A stretch of 64,000 bases of DNA. Source: Caenimonas aquaedulcis. GTDB lineage: Bacteria > Pseudomonadota > Gammaproteobacteria > Burkholderiales > Burkholderiaceae_C. Positions within the stretch are counted from its first letter, which is position 1. Each line of letters opens with the position of its first letter. Location: positions 1,498,118-1,562,117 of the forward strand of contig NZ_JADWYS010000001.1 in the NCBI RefSeq assembly GCF_015831345.1. Direction: 5' to 3'. The position numbers and the translations under genes were made by a program. Shown in pieces: positions 51,371 through 60,272 of the stretch. The notes under the pieces were generated by a model. The model saw only the letters and a list, made by a program, of their open reading frames with translations, did not search any database and was not told the origin of the DNA.

Positions 51371-51424
51371 GGGGCGGGGCGCTGTGGGTCGTGGGATGAT
51401 AGCGGGCAGAAACCGGAAAACCAC

Positions 51425-52057
51425 GTGTCCCCTGCCCTGACCCTGCAGTCGCTGCCCCTCTTCCCCCTGGGTACCGTTCTGTTCCCCGGCGGCGTCCTGC
51501 CGCTGCGCATCTTCGAAGTCCGCTACCTCGACATGATCGCGCGCTGCCACAAGGCCGGCGCGCCTTTCGGCGTGGTGCTGCTGACGCAGGGCGGCGAAGT
51601 GCGCCACCCGAGCGTCAGCGAAGCCTTCTCGCACGTCGGGACCCTCGCCACCATCGACGAACTGGACAATCCGCGTCCGGGCCTCATGATGATCCGCGCG
51701 AGCGGCGCCCAGCGGTTTCGCATCACGTCGAGCGACCAGCTCAAACACGGCCTGTGGGTCGCCGACGTGGAGCGGCTGCCGGCGGACATGGCGGTCCCCA
51801 TCCCCGAGGACCTCAAGTTCACCGCCACCGCCCTCGGCAAACTGATCCAGTCCCTGGAGGAAAAAACGCCCAGCGACGGTCAGATGCCGCTGCAGGGCCC
51901 CTTCCAGCTCGAAAACTGCGGATGGGTGGCCAACCGCTGGTGCGAGCTGCTGCCGCTGCCCACGCCGCTCAAGCAGCGGATGATGGAACTGGACAACCCG
52001 CTGGTGCGGCTCGAACTCGTGAGCGACGTGCTCGCGCGCACGGGCATCGCGACCTAG
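51425..52057 (+). CDS. LON peptidase substrate-binding domain protein
   Basis: A 210-residue protein consisting of a stand-alone LON N-terminal domain (SLPLFPLGTVLFPGGVLPLRIFEVRYLDMI near the start) without the AAA+ or protease parts. Such proteins are common, small and of unclear role. The start is a GTG at 51425, since no ATG precedes the conserved segment at a sensible distance and the Shine-Dalgarno is weak. Its end overlaps the end of the convergent dehydratase gene by 4 bases. Confidence 0.85.
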   Translation: MSPALTLQSLPLFPLGTVLFPGGVLPLRIFEVRYLDMIARCHKAGAPFGVVLLTQGGEVRHPSVSEAFSHVGTLATIDELDNPRPGLMMIRASGAQRFRITSSDQLKHGLWVADVERLPADMAVPIPEDLKFTATALGKLIQSLEEKTPSDGQMPLQGPFQLENCGWVANRWCELLPLPTPLKQRMMELDNPLVRLELVSDVLARTGIAT

Positions 52058-53856
52058 CGCGGCGAGTACTCCGGCACTTGCGTGCGCAGCCACGCGCGCA
52101 GTTCTTCGCTGGACGGCCATGCGCCCGCGTCGCCGATCCATGCGCGCACCGCTTCGATGTCGGGCAACTGGCCCGAAGTTTTCGCGACGCGCAGTTTGGG
52201 GTGCGGCGTCGGCTCCGTCGTCTCGTCGTCCGCGAGCAGTTCCTCGTACAGTTTCTCGCCCGGCCGCAGGCCCGAATAGCTGATGGGGATCTCCTGCTCC
52301 GTCTTGCCCGAGAGGCGGATCAGCATGCGGGCGAGCTCGACGATCTTCACGGGCTCACCCATGTCCAGCACGAAGATCTGCCCCGACCGGCCCATGAGTC
52401 CCGCCTGCAGGACGAGCTGCGCGGCCTCGGGAATCGTCATGAAGTAGCGCACGATCTCCGGGTGCGTGACGGTGACGGGACCTCCGCGCGCGATCTGCTT
52501 GGTGAAGAGCGGCACGACCGAACCGCTGGAGCCCAGCACGTTGCCGAAGCGCACGGACACGTACTGCGTGCCCGCGTGTTCGGCCGCCACGCCCTGCACC
52601 ATCAATTCCGCGAGGCGCTTGCTCGAGCCCATCACGTTGGTGGGGTTCACGGCCTTGTCGGTGGAGATCATGACGAAGCGGCGCGCGCCGCACTCGCCCG
52701 CCACCCGCGCCGCATGCAAGGTCCCGATCACGTTGGTTCGCAAGGCCTCGATCTCGTTGAGTTCCTCCATCAGCGGCACGTGCTTGTAGGCCGCGGCGTG
52801 CAGCACCACGGCCGGCTTGTGCTTCATGGCGATCGCGCGCAGCCGGTCCAGCTCGCGCACGTTCGCCGTGTAATACAGGCCCTGCATCTGGGGATGCGTC
52901 TGCCGCATTTCCTGTTCGAGCTGGTAGATGGCGTACTCCGAGACGTCCACGCACACGAGCCGGCCCACGCCGAAGCGCGCGGCCTGGCGGCACAACTCCG
53001 AGCCGATCGAGCCGCCGGCGCCGGTGACCAGGACCGTCTGCCCGGACAGCATGTCCCCCAGGCCCGCGACGTCGAGCTGCACGGGCGTGCGCCCCAGCAG
53101 GTCCTCGAGCTCGATCCGGCGGGGACCGGCGCTTTCCGTTTTCAGCCACTCGTCGGGACGGGGCATCGTGAGGAGCGCGAGCCGGGAGCCGGCGCCATTC
53201 ATGAGCGCTTCGCGGCGTTCCTCGGAGCCCGCCGGACTCGCGACGAGCGCTGCCGCAGCCTCTTCGGATTCCGCGATATGCGCGATGTCCGAGGTGTGCC
53301 CCAGGACGCGGATGTTCTGGAGCGAGCGGCCCGCCTCGCCGGCAATCGGCGAGACGATGCCCACGGGTTGCCACTGCGCGGAGCCCTTGAGCGCGCGCAG
53401 CGCATCGGCGGCGTCCTGCAGCGAGCCCATGATCAGCAGGCGCCGCCCGCCGTGCCCGAGCGTGCGGCGCTCCACGAAGGTCCGCCAGCCTGCGCGCGCC
53501 GCGCCGAGCAGCACCAGCGCGATCAGCGGCTGAAGCAGCAGGACCGAACGCGGGAAGCTGGGGATGCGCTGCATCAGGATCAGCGCGCTGGTCAGCAGGC
53601 CGCCGAGCATGATGCCGGTGGCGAGCTGCCGCAGCTCCGGCAAGCCGATGTAGCTCCACACCTGCCGGTACACGCGCGCCATCGACAGGCCGACACCGTA
53701 GGCCAGCACCGACCACGGGCTCGCGAGCAGCGCGAGCCGGTCGAATTCGGGCGGGATGTCGAAATTGAAACGCAGCCAGAACGCGGCCCATCCCGCGACG
53801 AGGACCAGCGCGAGATCGGCGACCAGCAGGACCAGCGTGTTCCTAGGCAGCCGCAC
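52054..53856 (-). CDS. UDP-GlcNAc 4,6-dehydratase, membrane-anchored (PglF/CapD family)
   Basis: A 600-residue nucleoside-diphosphate-sugar dehydratase. Four hydrophobic helices fill about residues 8-30, 48-65, 80-97 and 104-122. A Rossmann-like region follows, then the SDR domain with TGAGGSIGSE (278-287) and the active-site block STDKAVNPTNVMGSSKRLAE characteristic of PglF, WbpM and CapD enzymes. The retaining PglF type is inferred from the neighbours: aminotransferase, acetyltransferase and NeuC-like epimerase. It would make the UDP-4-keto-6-deoxy sugar that starts the nonulosonate route. It overlaps the aminotransferase gene by 14 bases and is the last gene of the minus-strand cluster. 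Confidence 0.88.
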   Translation of the reverse strand: MRLPRNTLVLLVADLALVLVAGWAAFWLRFNFDIPPEFDRLALLASPWSVLAYGVGLSMARVYRQVWSYIGLPELRQLATGIMLGGLLTSALILMQRIPSFPRSVLLLQPLIALVLLGAARAGWRTFVERRTLGHGGRRLLIMGSLQDAADALRALKGSAQWQPVGIVSPIAGEAGRSLQNIRVLGHTSDIAHIAESEEAAAALVASPAGSEERREALMNGAGSRLALLTMPRPDEWLKTESAGPRRIELEDLLGRTPVQLDVAGLGDMLSGQTVLVTGAGGSIGSELCRQAARFGVGRLVCVDVSEYAIYQLEQEMRQTHPQMQGLYYTANVRELDRLRAIAMKHKPAVVLHAAAYKHVPLMEELNEIEALRTNVIGTLHAARVAGECGARRFVMISTDKAVNPTNVMGSSKRLAELMVQGVAAEHAGTQYVSVRFGNVLGSSGSVVPLFTKQIARGGPVTVTHPEIVRYFMTIPEAAQLVLQAGLMGRSGQIFVLDMGEPVKIVELARMLIRLSGKTEQEIPISYSGLRPGEKLYEELLADDETTEPTPHPKLRVAKTSGQLPDIEAVRAWIGDAGAWPSSEELRAWLRTQVPEYSPR

Positions 53857-55345
53857 GCGTGTCCTCTGCGAGGGCGAGTGCGCGGCGCAGCTGCTCGATC
53901 ACGCGTGCCTGCTGCTCGTCCGTCATGTTGGAGCCGGACGGCAGGCAGATCCCCGCGTCGAAGAGCGAGCCCGACAGGTCGCCCCCCTCGTGCGCGAAGT
54001 ACGGCGCGCCGCGAAAGAGCGGCTGCTGGTGCATGGGCTTCCACACGGGCCGCGCCTCGATCGAATGCCGCTCCAGGTAGCGCAGGACAAGGTCCCGCTT
54101 GACGGACGCATGCGGGCCGTCGAGCGTGAAGCAGGTGAGCCAGCGCGTGGACCTGTCGCCCGCGGGCTCGGGCATCCAGTGCAGCTGCGTGTGACCGGCC
54201 AATTCCTTGCGATAGGTCTCGAACACCTGGCGGCGCTGCGCCACGCGCTGCTCCAGCACTTTAAGCTGGCCGCGGCCGATGCCGGCAAGGACGTTGCTCA
54301 TCCGGTAGTTGAAGCCCACCTCCACGTGTTCGTAGTGCGCCGCGGGTTCACGCGCCTGGGTCGCAAGCTTGCGCGCGCGCTGCACGAGGGCTTCGTCGTC
54401 CGCGACGAGCATGCCGCCGCCGGAGGTGGTGATGATCTTGTTGCCGTTGAAGGAAAACACGCCGATGCGGCCGAAGCTGCCGCTGGCGCGCCCCTTGTAC
54501 AGCGCGCCCAGCGACTCGGCGGCGTCCTCCAGCACGGGCACGCCATAGCGCTGGCAGATCGGCAGGATCGCGTCCATGTCCGCGCTCTGGCCGTAGAGGT
54601 TGACCACCACGACGCAGCGCGGCATGCGGCCCTCCTGCTTCGCCCACGCGAAGGCGCGCTCCAGCGCGGAAGGCGACATGTTCCAGGTCTGCGGCTCGGA
54701 GTCGATGAAGACCGGCTGCGCGCCGCAGTACAGGATGGGGTTGCAACTGCCGACGAAGGTCAGCGACGAGCAGAAGACCGTGTCGCCGCGCTCGACGCCC
54801 AGCAGCAGCAAGGCGAGGTGGATGGCCGCGGTCCCGGAGCTCACCGCCGCCGCATGGCCCACACCCGCGTACGAAGCCAGGTCGCGCTCGAAGCCGTCCA
54901 CGTGCGGGCCGAGCGGCGCGATCCAGTTGGTGCGGAAGGCGTCCTCGACGAACGCGGTTTCCTCTTCACCGAGGTGCGGGGAAGACAGCCAGATGCGCTG
55001 CGACAGTTCGCGGCGGAACATCACGTCCACCGCACGCCCATCCGCGTCGACGATGGGCAGGTGGTCGATCTGGTGCCTGTCCAGCACGGCGAGCCCGGCA
55101 GGCATCGTGGCGTCCGTGCCGATGGTGATCGGCGGATGTTCGGGCAGCGCCTCGATGCGCTCCGTGTCGCGCACATGGGCCAGCGCGGCGCGGCGCAGGT
55201 CGCCATCGGTCAGGGTGCGGCGAAGCCGGCCATCGGGATGCAGCACCAGCAGCACGCCGCGGCCGGTGTCGTTCAGACGCGCCAGCGCATCATGCAGCGT
55301 GCAGCTTGCGGGCACGCACAGCGCCGCGAATTCGTCAGCCGTCAC
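53843..55345 (-). CDS. CBS-domain/PglE-type sugar aminotransferase fusion
   Basis: A 500-residue protein in two parts. Residues 1 to ~115 look like a CBS-domain pair (TLTDGDLRR at 44-52; DHLPIVDADGRAV at 94-106), of the sort found at the front of sugar-1-phosphate nucleotidyltransferases such as PtmE. Residues ~117-500 are a complete DegT/DnrJ PLP aminotransferase closest to PglE: SSPHLGEEE, NWIAPLGPHVD, a PLP lysine K303 in FSFNGNKIITTSGGG, and SNVLAGIGRGQL. It would put the 4-amino group on the keto sugar. The start is GTG, overlapping the acetyltransferase stop. The enzyme part normally begins at the SSPH region, so the CBS module is extra. Confidence 0.85.
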   Translation of the reverse strand: MTADEFAALCVPASCTLHDALARLNDTGRGVLLVLHPDGRLRRTLTDGDLRRAALAHVRDTERIEALPEHPPITIGTDATMPAGLAVLDRHQIDHLPIVDADGRAVDVMFRRELSQRIWLSSPHLGEEETAFVEDAFRTNWIAPLGPHVDGFERDLASYAGVGHAAAVSSGTAAIHLALLLLGVERGDTVFCSSLTFVGSCNPILYCGAQPVFIDSEPQTWNMSPSALERAFAWAKQEGRMPRCVVVVNLYGQSADMDAILPICQRYGVPVLEDAAESLGALYKGRASGSFGRIGVFSFNGNKIITTSGGGMLVADDEALVQRARKLATQAREPAAHYEHVEVGFNYRMSNVLAGIGRGQLKVLEQRVAQRRQVFETYRKELAGHTQLHWMPEPAGDRSTRWLTCFTLDGPHASVKRDLVLRYLERHSIEARPVWKPMHQQPLFRGAPYFAHEGGDLSGSLFDAGICLPSGSNMTDEQQARVIEQLRRALALAEDTRAAA

Positions 55346-55953
55346 TTGATCCTCCTTGCAGGCACGCCCGCATACACACCGGGTTCGGCGAGGTCATCGA
55401 CCACCGCCGCGCCCGAACCGATCACGATGCCGTCCCGCACGCGCTTGCCCGGCAGCACGTTCGTGCCGCTGCCGACCAGGACCGCGCGGCCGATGCGCGC
55501 CGCGCCGCCGAGCGCCGTGAGCGGCGCCACGTGCGAATAGTCGCCCACCTCGACGTCGTGGTCCACCACGGCGCCATGATTGACGATCACCGAGGCGCCC
55601 AGCACAGCGCGCGGCGCGACCACGGCCTGCGCCGCGATGAAGCACCCAGGCGCCACTTGCGCGTGTGCCGAAACGCTGGCGCGCGGATGCACCACGCTCG
55701 CGAGCTTGCCCGCGGGCAGGGACTTCACTTCGCGCTCGCGCGCCGCCGCCTGGCCGATCGCGACATGCACCGCGCCCGCGAGGCCAAGCGCCTGGTCGAG
55801 CGGCATCAGCGCGACCCCGGGCAGCAACTCCCCCGTGCAACGTCCCGGATCCCGGTCGGACGCGATCACGCGCGTCCATGCGCCCGATGCCACCGCGGCA
55901 TCGGCCACCACGCGGCCATGGCCGCCCGCACCCAGAATCAGCAACGTCGACAC
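55342..55953 (-). CDS. Sugar O/N-acetyltransferase (NeuD/PglD family)
   Basis: A 203-residue enzyme: an N-terminal Rossmann-like PglD domain (LLILGAGGHGRVVADAA, residues 4-20), then a left-handed parallel beta-helix of hexapeptide repeats (about 85-200) with the catalytic histidine in VNHGAVVDHDVEVGDYSHVAP. In this setting it should N-acetylate the UDP-4-amino sugar to give UDP-diacetamido-trideoxyglucose. It overlaps the aminotransferase gene by 4 bases, matching the adjacent steps of the pathway. Confidence 0.87.
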   Translation of the reverse strand: MSTLLILGAGGHGRVVADAAVASGAWTRVIASDRDPGRCTGELLPGVALMPLDQALGLAGAVHVAIGQAAAREREVKSLPAGKLASVVHPRASVSAHAQVAPGCFIAAQAVVAPRAVLGASVIVNHGAVVDHDVEVGDYSHVAPLTALGGAARIGRAVLVGSGTNVLPGKRVRDGIVIGSGAAVVDDLAEPGVYAGVPARRIK

Positions 55954-55971
55954 GCCTGGCCTGTTCCCGTT

Positions 55972-57117
55972 TCAGTAAGAGTTGATTTTTTCGAGCAAAC
56001 CGGGCTGCAGCGGCAGCGTCGCCAGCAGTTGCGCGATGCGCTCGCCCGCATGCCCGTCTCCCCAGAGATTTTCACACGGCCACCGCCCGTGCGCGACGGC
56101 CGCGCGCAACGCAGTCTCCATCGCCTGCGCCTCAGGCGGGGCGTCCGTCACATTGGGATTGCGTTCGCGCAGCCGCTGGCGGTCCCCGATGTTCACGACC
56201 GGCGTGCCGAACGACGCTGCTTCGATGATGCCGGACGACGAGTTCCCTGCCAGCACCGCGCAATGGCGCAACGCGGACGCATAGAGCGGCCGGGCCACAT
56301 GGCGCAAGCGCTTCGATCCCGGCGGCAGGGGGGATTCGTCCAGCGCCGCGAGGATCTCGAGCGATCCCGCATCGGCATTCGGTTCCAGCCAGACCACGGG
56401 GAGTGCCAGCCTGCCAAGCGCTTCGATCAGCGCGAGGGTCTGCGTGCGGGCCTCGCCGGCCTGTTGCACGACCGGATGGAAAAGCGCGAGCACGAACGGG
56501 CCCGTGCCGGTCAGTCCCAGCGCGCGCGCGCACTCTTCACGCGACATGTTGCCCAGCTCCGCGAGGCCGTCCAGCCCGGGCGCGCCCGTGACGAAGATTC
56601 GGGGTTCCGCCTCGCCCATGCGCAGCAGCCGCTCGCGTGAGCCTGCCGTCGCGACGAAGTGATAGGCGGCGAGCTTGCTGATCGCGTGGCGCACCGGCTC
56701 GTCCACGGTGCCCGACAACTCGCCGCCGTGCACATGCACGCACGGCACGCCGAGGTGCAGGGCCGCGACCGCACCCGCGAGCATTTCGCCGCGGTCGCCG
56801 AGCAGCAGCAGGACATCCGGGCGCTCGCGATCGAGCAGTTCCGTCATGCCGCGCAACACCTCGGCAATGGCCAGCGACATGGTGCGCGGCGTGCGCGTCG
56901 AGACATCCACCGGGATCTCCGCGCAGACGGGCAGCCCGCTCGCGCGAATCTCGGTGATCGTCTCGCCGTGCGCCTTGCTCAGGTGCGTGCCCGTCACGGC
57001 GACCTGCACCGCCAGCCCCGGCGTCGCGGCGATGCGCTGCAGGGTGGACTGCATGAGGCCGAAGTCGGCTCGCGTGCCGGAGAGATAGACGATGCGCCGC
57101 GTGGCCGTTTCGCTCAT
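55972..57117 (-). CDS. neuC: Hydrolysing UDP-sugar 2-epimerase (NeuC/LegG type)
   Basis: A 381-residue GT-B-fold epimerase. It opens with YLSGTRADFGLM (about 11-22), has HGGELSGTVDEPVRHAISKLA around residue 130 and GNSSSGIIEAASFGTPVVNIG near 310, all typical of NeuC-type enzymes that release UDP and leave a free mannosamine-type sugar. With the upstream genes supplying UDP-diNAc-bacillosamine, its product should be 2,4-diacetamido-2,4,6-trideoxymannose, as in the Legionella pathway. It overlaps neuB by 4 bases. Confidence 0.87.
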   Translation of the reverse strand: MSETATRRIVYLSGTRADFGLMQSTLQRIAATPGLAVQVAVTGTHLSKAHGETITEIRASGLPVCAEIPVDVSTRTPRTMSLAIAEVLRGMTELLDRERPDVLLLLGDRGEMLAGAVAALHLGVPCVHVHGGELSGTVDEPVRHAISKLAAYHFVATAGSRERLLRMGEAEPRIFVTGAPGLDGLAELGNMSREECARALGLTGTGPFVLALFHPVVQQAGEARTQTLALIEALGRLALPVVWLEPNADAGSLEILAALDESPLPPGSKRLRHVARPLYASALRHCAVLAGNSSSGIIEAASFGTPVVNIGDRQRLRERNPNVTDAPPEAQAMETALRAAVAHGRWPCENLWGDGHAGERIAQLLATLPLQPGLLEKINSY

Positions 57118-58145
57118 GTCGGACGCCCGCCTTGCAACTGCTCCCACGTCAACACGGTACCCGCTGCGATCGGGGTGCGCGCCTTCGTGCCGACGACCTT
57201 CTGCAGGTCGGCCGGCGCGATCCCGGTGGCGGGTCGGCGGCACATCAGCATGGCGTCCGTGATGACGGTGCCGGCCGCGATGTCGACGGCGGCCGCCACG
57301 CTGCGGCGTGCGACGCGCGCAGTATCCCGCTCCTCGGGCGTCGGCGCCTTGACGCCATCGCCCAGCATCGCGCTCACGCGCCGGATGCCCGCGACCATGG
57401 TGGTGAACTCCGCCTGCTCCAGCGACGCGCTGTGGTCGGGGCCGGGCAGGGTGCGATCCAGCGTGAGGTGCTTCTCGATCACGGATGCGCCGAGTGCCAC
57501 CGCGGCGAGGGTCGCCTCGATGCCGAGGCTGTGGTCGGAGTAGCCGACCGCGACGTCGAGGTCCCGCGCCATGGACTGCATCGCGCGCAGGTTGAGCGCG
57601 TTGTCGGGCGCCGGGTAGGCGGACGTGCAATGGAGCACCGTGACGTCGCGCAGCGAACCGCGCGCGCCCGCGATCCAGCCCAGCGCCTCGCGGATCTCCT
57701 CCATCGTTCCCATGCCGGTGGACACCAGCAGCGGCAACTGCGCCGCGGCGGCCCGCTCGACGAGCGCGCGATGCGTGAGTTCGCCCGAGGACAGCTTGAT
57801 GCGCCGCACGCCCAGCGTCACCAGCATGTCGACCGCGTCCACCGAGAACGGTGTCGAGAAGAACTCGATGCCGATCTTTTCGCAGTGCGCCTTGATCGCC
57901 CGGTGCTGCTCCACCGACAACTCGAGTTGCTGGAGCATCGCGAACTGGTCCTGCTGGCCGGTCTCGCGCGCCTGGTATTGGGCAGTGGGTGCGCCGGGAA
58001 CCACGAGGTCCTGCGCGCGAAAGGTCTGGAACTTCACCGCGTCCGAACCGGTGGCCTTGGCGGCATCGCACAGGCGCAGGGCCATCGCGAGGTCGCCGTT
58101 GTGGTTGACGCCGGCTTCCGCGATCACGAACACATGTTCAGCCAC
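57114..58145 (-). CDS. neuB: Nonulosonate (legionaminate/sialate-type) synthase
   Basis: A 343-residue synthase that condenses the free hexosamine with phosphoenolpyruvate to a nine-carbon acid. It has IAEAGVNHNGDLAMA (about 8-22), KFQTFRAQDLV, STPFSVDAVDML and the C-terminal SAF domain (about 280-343). I place the start at GTG 58145, which has GGGAG 6 bases upstream; the longer version would add ten unlikely residues. It overlaps neuA by 8 bases. Family members make sialic, legionaminic or pseudaminic acid, and the cluster points to legionaminic. Confidence 0.88.
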   Translation of the reverse strand: MAEHVFVIAEAGVNHNGDLAMALRLCDAAKATGSDAVKFQTFRAQDLVVPGAPTAQYQARETGQQDQFAMLQQLELSVEQHRAIKAHCEKIGIEFFSTPFSVDAVDMLVTLGVRRIKLSSGELTHRALVERAAAAQLPLLVSTGMGTMEEIREALGWIAGARGSLRDVTVLHCTSAYPAPDNALNLRAMQSMARDLDVAVGYSDHSLGIEATLAAVALGASVIEKHLTLDRTLPGPDHSASLEQAEFTTMVAGIRRVSAMLGDGVKAPTPEERDTARVARRSVAAAVDIAAGTVITDAMLMCRRPATGIAPADLQKVVGTKARTPIAAGTVLTWEQLQGGRPT

Positions 58146-58854
58146 GTGGCGCTCCCTGGCCGAAGTGCCGCGCATGCAGCCACTCGGCGTATTCGAAATC
58201 CTCGAGCGTGTCGATGTCCACCGACTTCCAGCGCGGCATGACGTAAGGCGCGACGCCTACGCTCCACAAGCCATGCATGGCCGCATGCGCCAAGGCCGCG
58301 CGTTGCCACACGTAGATCGAGCCATTGAGCGCGTAAACGGCGGGCAGGTCCTGCCGGCGCGCCGCACCGTTCCCCTTGGACAGGCGCACGAGGCCATCGG
58401 CGCCCTGCTCCACGAGGTTGAAGTAAGGGTTGTCGTGCGCCTCGGTGACACTCACGACCAGCTGCGCACCGGGCCCCTCCTTCAGGGCCGCAGCGATGTC
58501 GCTGCTTTCCCGCAGCGGCGAAGTCGGCTGCAGGTCCACGATGCGGTCTATCGCGATGCCCTGCTGCTCCAGGTGGGCGACCATGTGTTCGATCACCGGC
58601 AGCTTGCCCGCCTGGTCCGTGGCGAGTTCTGCGGGCCGCAGGTAGGGCACCGTGGCGCCCGCCGCGCGCGCTGCCTGGGCAATGCGCTCGTCATCGGTGG
58701 ATACATAGACGCCCGCGAGGGCCTCGCAAGCAAGCGCCTGCGCGATGGTGTGGGCGATCAGCGGCCGGCCCGCGAACTCGCGGATGTTCTTGCCGGGCAG
58801 GCCCTTGCTGCCGCCCCGGGCACAGATGGTGGCAATGGTGCGGCCGGTGCTCAT
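58138..58854 (-). CDS. neuA: CMP-nonulosonate cytidylyltransferase (NeuA/LegF type)
   Basis: A 238-residue nucleotidyltransferase with the signature ICARGGSKGLPGKNIREFAGRPL split over residues 10-32, the DLQPTSPLRESSDI motif (about 107-120) and KSVDIDTLEDFEYAEWL near the end. It activates the nonulosonate with CTP for transfer by a glycosyltransferase. It overlaps both neighbours (hisH by 4 bases, neuB by 8), so the pathway proteins are made from one tightly coupled message. Confidence 0.88.
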   Translation of the reverse strand: MSTGRTIATICARGGSKGLPGKNIREFAGRPLIAHTIAQALACEALAGVYVSTDDERIAQAARAAGATVPYLRPAELATDQAGKLPVIEHMVAHLEQQGIAIDRIVDLQPTSPLRESSDIAAALKEGPGAQLVVSVTEAHDNPYFNLVEQGADGLVRLSKGNGAARRQDLPAVYALNGSIYVWQRAALAHAAMHGLWSVGVAPYVMPRWKSVDIDTLEDFEYAEWLHARHFGQGAPRG

Positions 58855-59489
58855 AGCTTGAGGAAACGGCGCAGGACGCTGAGCCCCGTCTCAGCGCTGC
58901 GCTCGGGATGGAACTGGCAACCGTGCAGGTTGTCCTGCCGCACCGACGCGCAGACCGGCACGCCGTCGTAATCCGCATGCGCGAGTTCCACGCCGTCACG
59001 AGAAGGGTGCGCAGCGAAGGAATGGACGAAGTAGACGCGCTCCTTCGGCTGCACGTCGGCAAGGATGGAACCTTCCCACGCCGACGTCGCCTGCAGCGGC
59101 CGCCAGCCGATATGCGGAATGCGATGCGGCTTGCCGTCCGCGCCGGTGGCCGGCACCGCGCGCACCCGCCCGGCGAGCAGGCCCAGCCCTTCATGCTCAC
59201 CCATCTCCTCGCTCGCCTCGAACATCACCTGCATGCCCACGCAGATGCCCAGGAAGGGCCGCCCCGTCTGGGCGAAGCGCTTCACGAGATCGTCGAAGCC
59301 GCGTGCGCGCAGCTCCGTCATGCCGTCGCCGAACGCGCCGACGCCGGGAAGCACGAGCCGGTCGGCATCCAGGTCGGCGGCCGATGCCTTCTGCACCACC
59401 TTCACCGCCGCACCGCAATGCTCGAGCGCACGCAGCATGTTCAGCTGGTTGCCGATGCCGTAATCGAGGACCGTGACGGGAATGCTCAT
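58851..59489 (-). CDS. hisH: HisH-like glutamine amidotransferase (glycan-cluster paralogue)
   Basis: A 212-residue class I glutaminase. The nucleophile C83 lies in FLGICVGMQVMFE and the HPE dyad in CQFHPERSAETG. It releases ammonia from glutamine for its HisF partner, encoded immediately upstream with a 4-base overlap. No other histidine-biosynthesis gene is present, and the pair sits with a sugar amidotransferase. A role in supplying ammonia for an acetamidino group, as for HisH2/HisF2 with WbpG in Pseudomonas O-antigen loci, is therefore more likely than histidine synthesis. Confidence 0.87.
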   Translation of the reverse strand: MSIPVTVLDYGIGNQLNMLRALEHCGAAVKVVQKASAADLDADRLVLPGVGAFGDGMTELRARGFDDLVKRFAQTGRPFLGICVGMQVMFEASEEMGEHEGLGLLAGRVRAVPATGADGKPHRIPHIGWRPLQATSAWEGSILADVQPKERVYFVHSFAAHPSRDGVELAHADYDGVPVCASVRQDNLHGCQFHPERSAETGLSVLRRFLKL

Positions 59490-60259
59490 GCCGGGCTCCC
59501 CGCGATCGGCCGCACGTCGAGCCCCGCGGCTGCCGCTGCCGCCTTGATGTCGATGAGCGACATGCGCTTCCAGTGCAGCGCATCGGCAATGGCAATGCCG
59601 GAGACGCCCGTCGCGCCCACCGCCGCGAGATCCTCGGCGCGGCCGAAGCCGCCGCTGGCCGTCACCGGCACGTTCACCGCATCGCACACCTGCTGCACCA
59701 GCGGGATGTCGAACCCCTTGCGCGTGCCTTCCTGGTCCACGGACGTCAGCAGGATCTCCCCTGCCCCCATGTCGACGGCGCGTCGTGCCCACTCGACGAC
59801 GTCCTGCCCCGTGCGCTCGCGGCCGTTGTCGGTATAGGCCTCCCACTTGCCCGGCGCGGTGCGCTTGGCCTCGATGCCGAGCACCATGCATTGCGAGCCG
59901 TAGCGCCGCGCGACCTCCCCGATCAATTCGGGCCGCGCGATCGCGGCCGTGTTGATCGCCACCTTGTCGGCGCCGGAGTGCATCATCTTGCTCACGTCGT
60001 CCAGCGAACGGATGCCGCCGCCCACCGTGATCGGCACGTAGATGCGGTCGGCCGTGCGCTTGATGATGTCAGACAGGTTGTTGCGCTGGTAGAGGCTCGC
60101 GACGATGTCGATGAAGAGCAGCTCGTCCGCGCCTTCGCTGTAGTAGCGCAGCGCGTGCTCGTGCGGGTCGCCCACCACGCGAAGGCCCTCGAGGTGGATG
60201 CCCTTGATGAGGTTCGGACCCTTGATGTCCAGCCTGGCGATGATCCGGACATGGCTCAT
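59486..60259 (-). CDS. hisF: HisF-like cyclase subunit with Asp130 changed to Glu
   Basis: A 257-residue (beta/alpha)8 barrel of the HisF family. D11 is retained (RLDIKGPNLIKG), but the second catalytic aspartate, D130 in the standard enzyme (IDAKR), is glutamate here (IEAKR, E130), and C9 is arginine. The half-barrel repeats and phosphate-site segments (ITVGGGIRS, TASGGFG) are intact. The changes fit a paralogue that channels ammonia from HisH to the amidotransferase rather than making imidazole glycerol phosphate. It overlaps hisH by 4 bases and follows the amidotransferase after 13. Confidence 0.85.
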   Translation of the reverse strand: MSHVRIIARLDIKGPNLIKGIHLEGLRVVGDPHEHALRYYSEGADELLFIDIVASLYQRNNLSDIIKRTADRIYVPITVGGGIRSLDDVSKMMHSGADKVAINTAAIARPELIGEVARRYGSQCMVLGIEAKRTAPGKWEAYTDNGRERTGQDVVEWARRAVDMGAGEILLTSVDQEGTRKGFDIPLVQQVCDAVNVPVTASGGFGRAEDLAAVGATGVSGIAIADALHWKRMSLIDIKAAAAAAGLDVRPIAGSPA

Positions 60260-60272
60260 TGGCGGCTCCCGG

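Noticed and set aside
58851..60259. hisH and hisF as part of histidine biosynthesis
   Set aside because: No hisB, hisA, hisI or other his gene is present, the HisF has a catalytic-site change, and all neighbours are nonulosonate genes.
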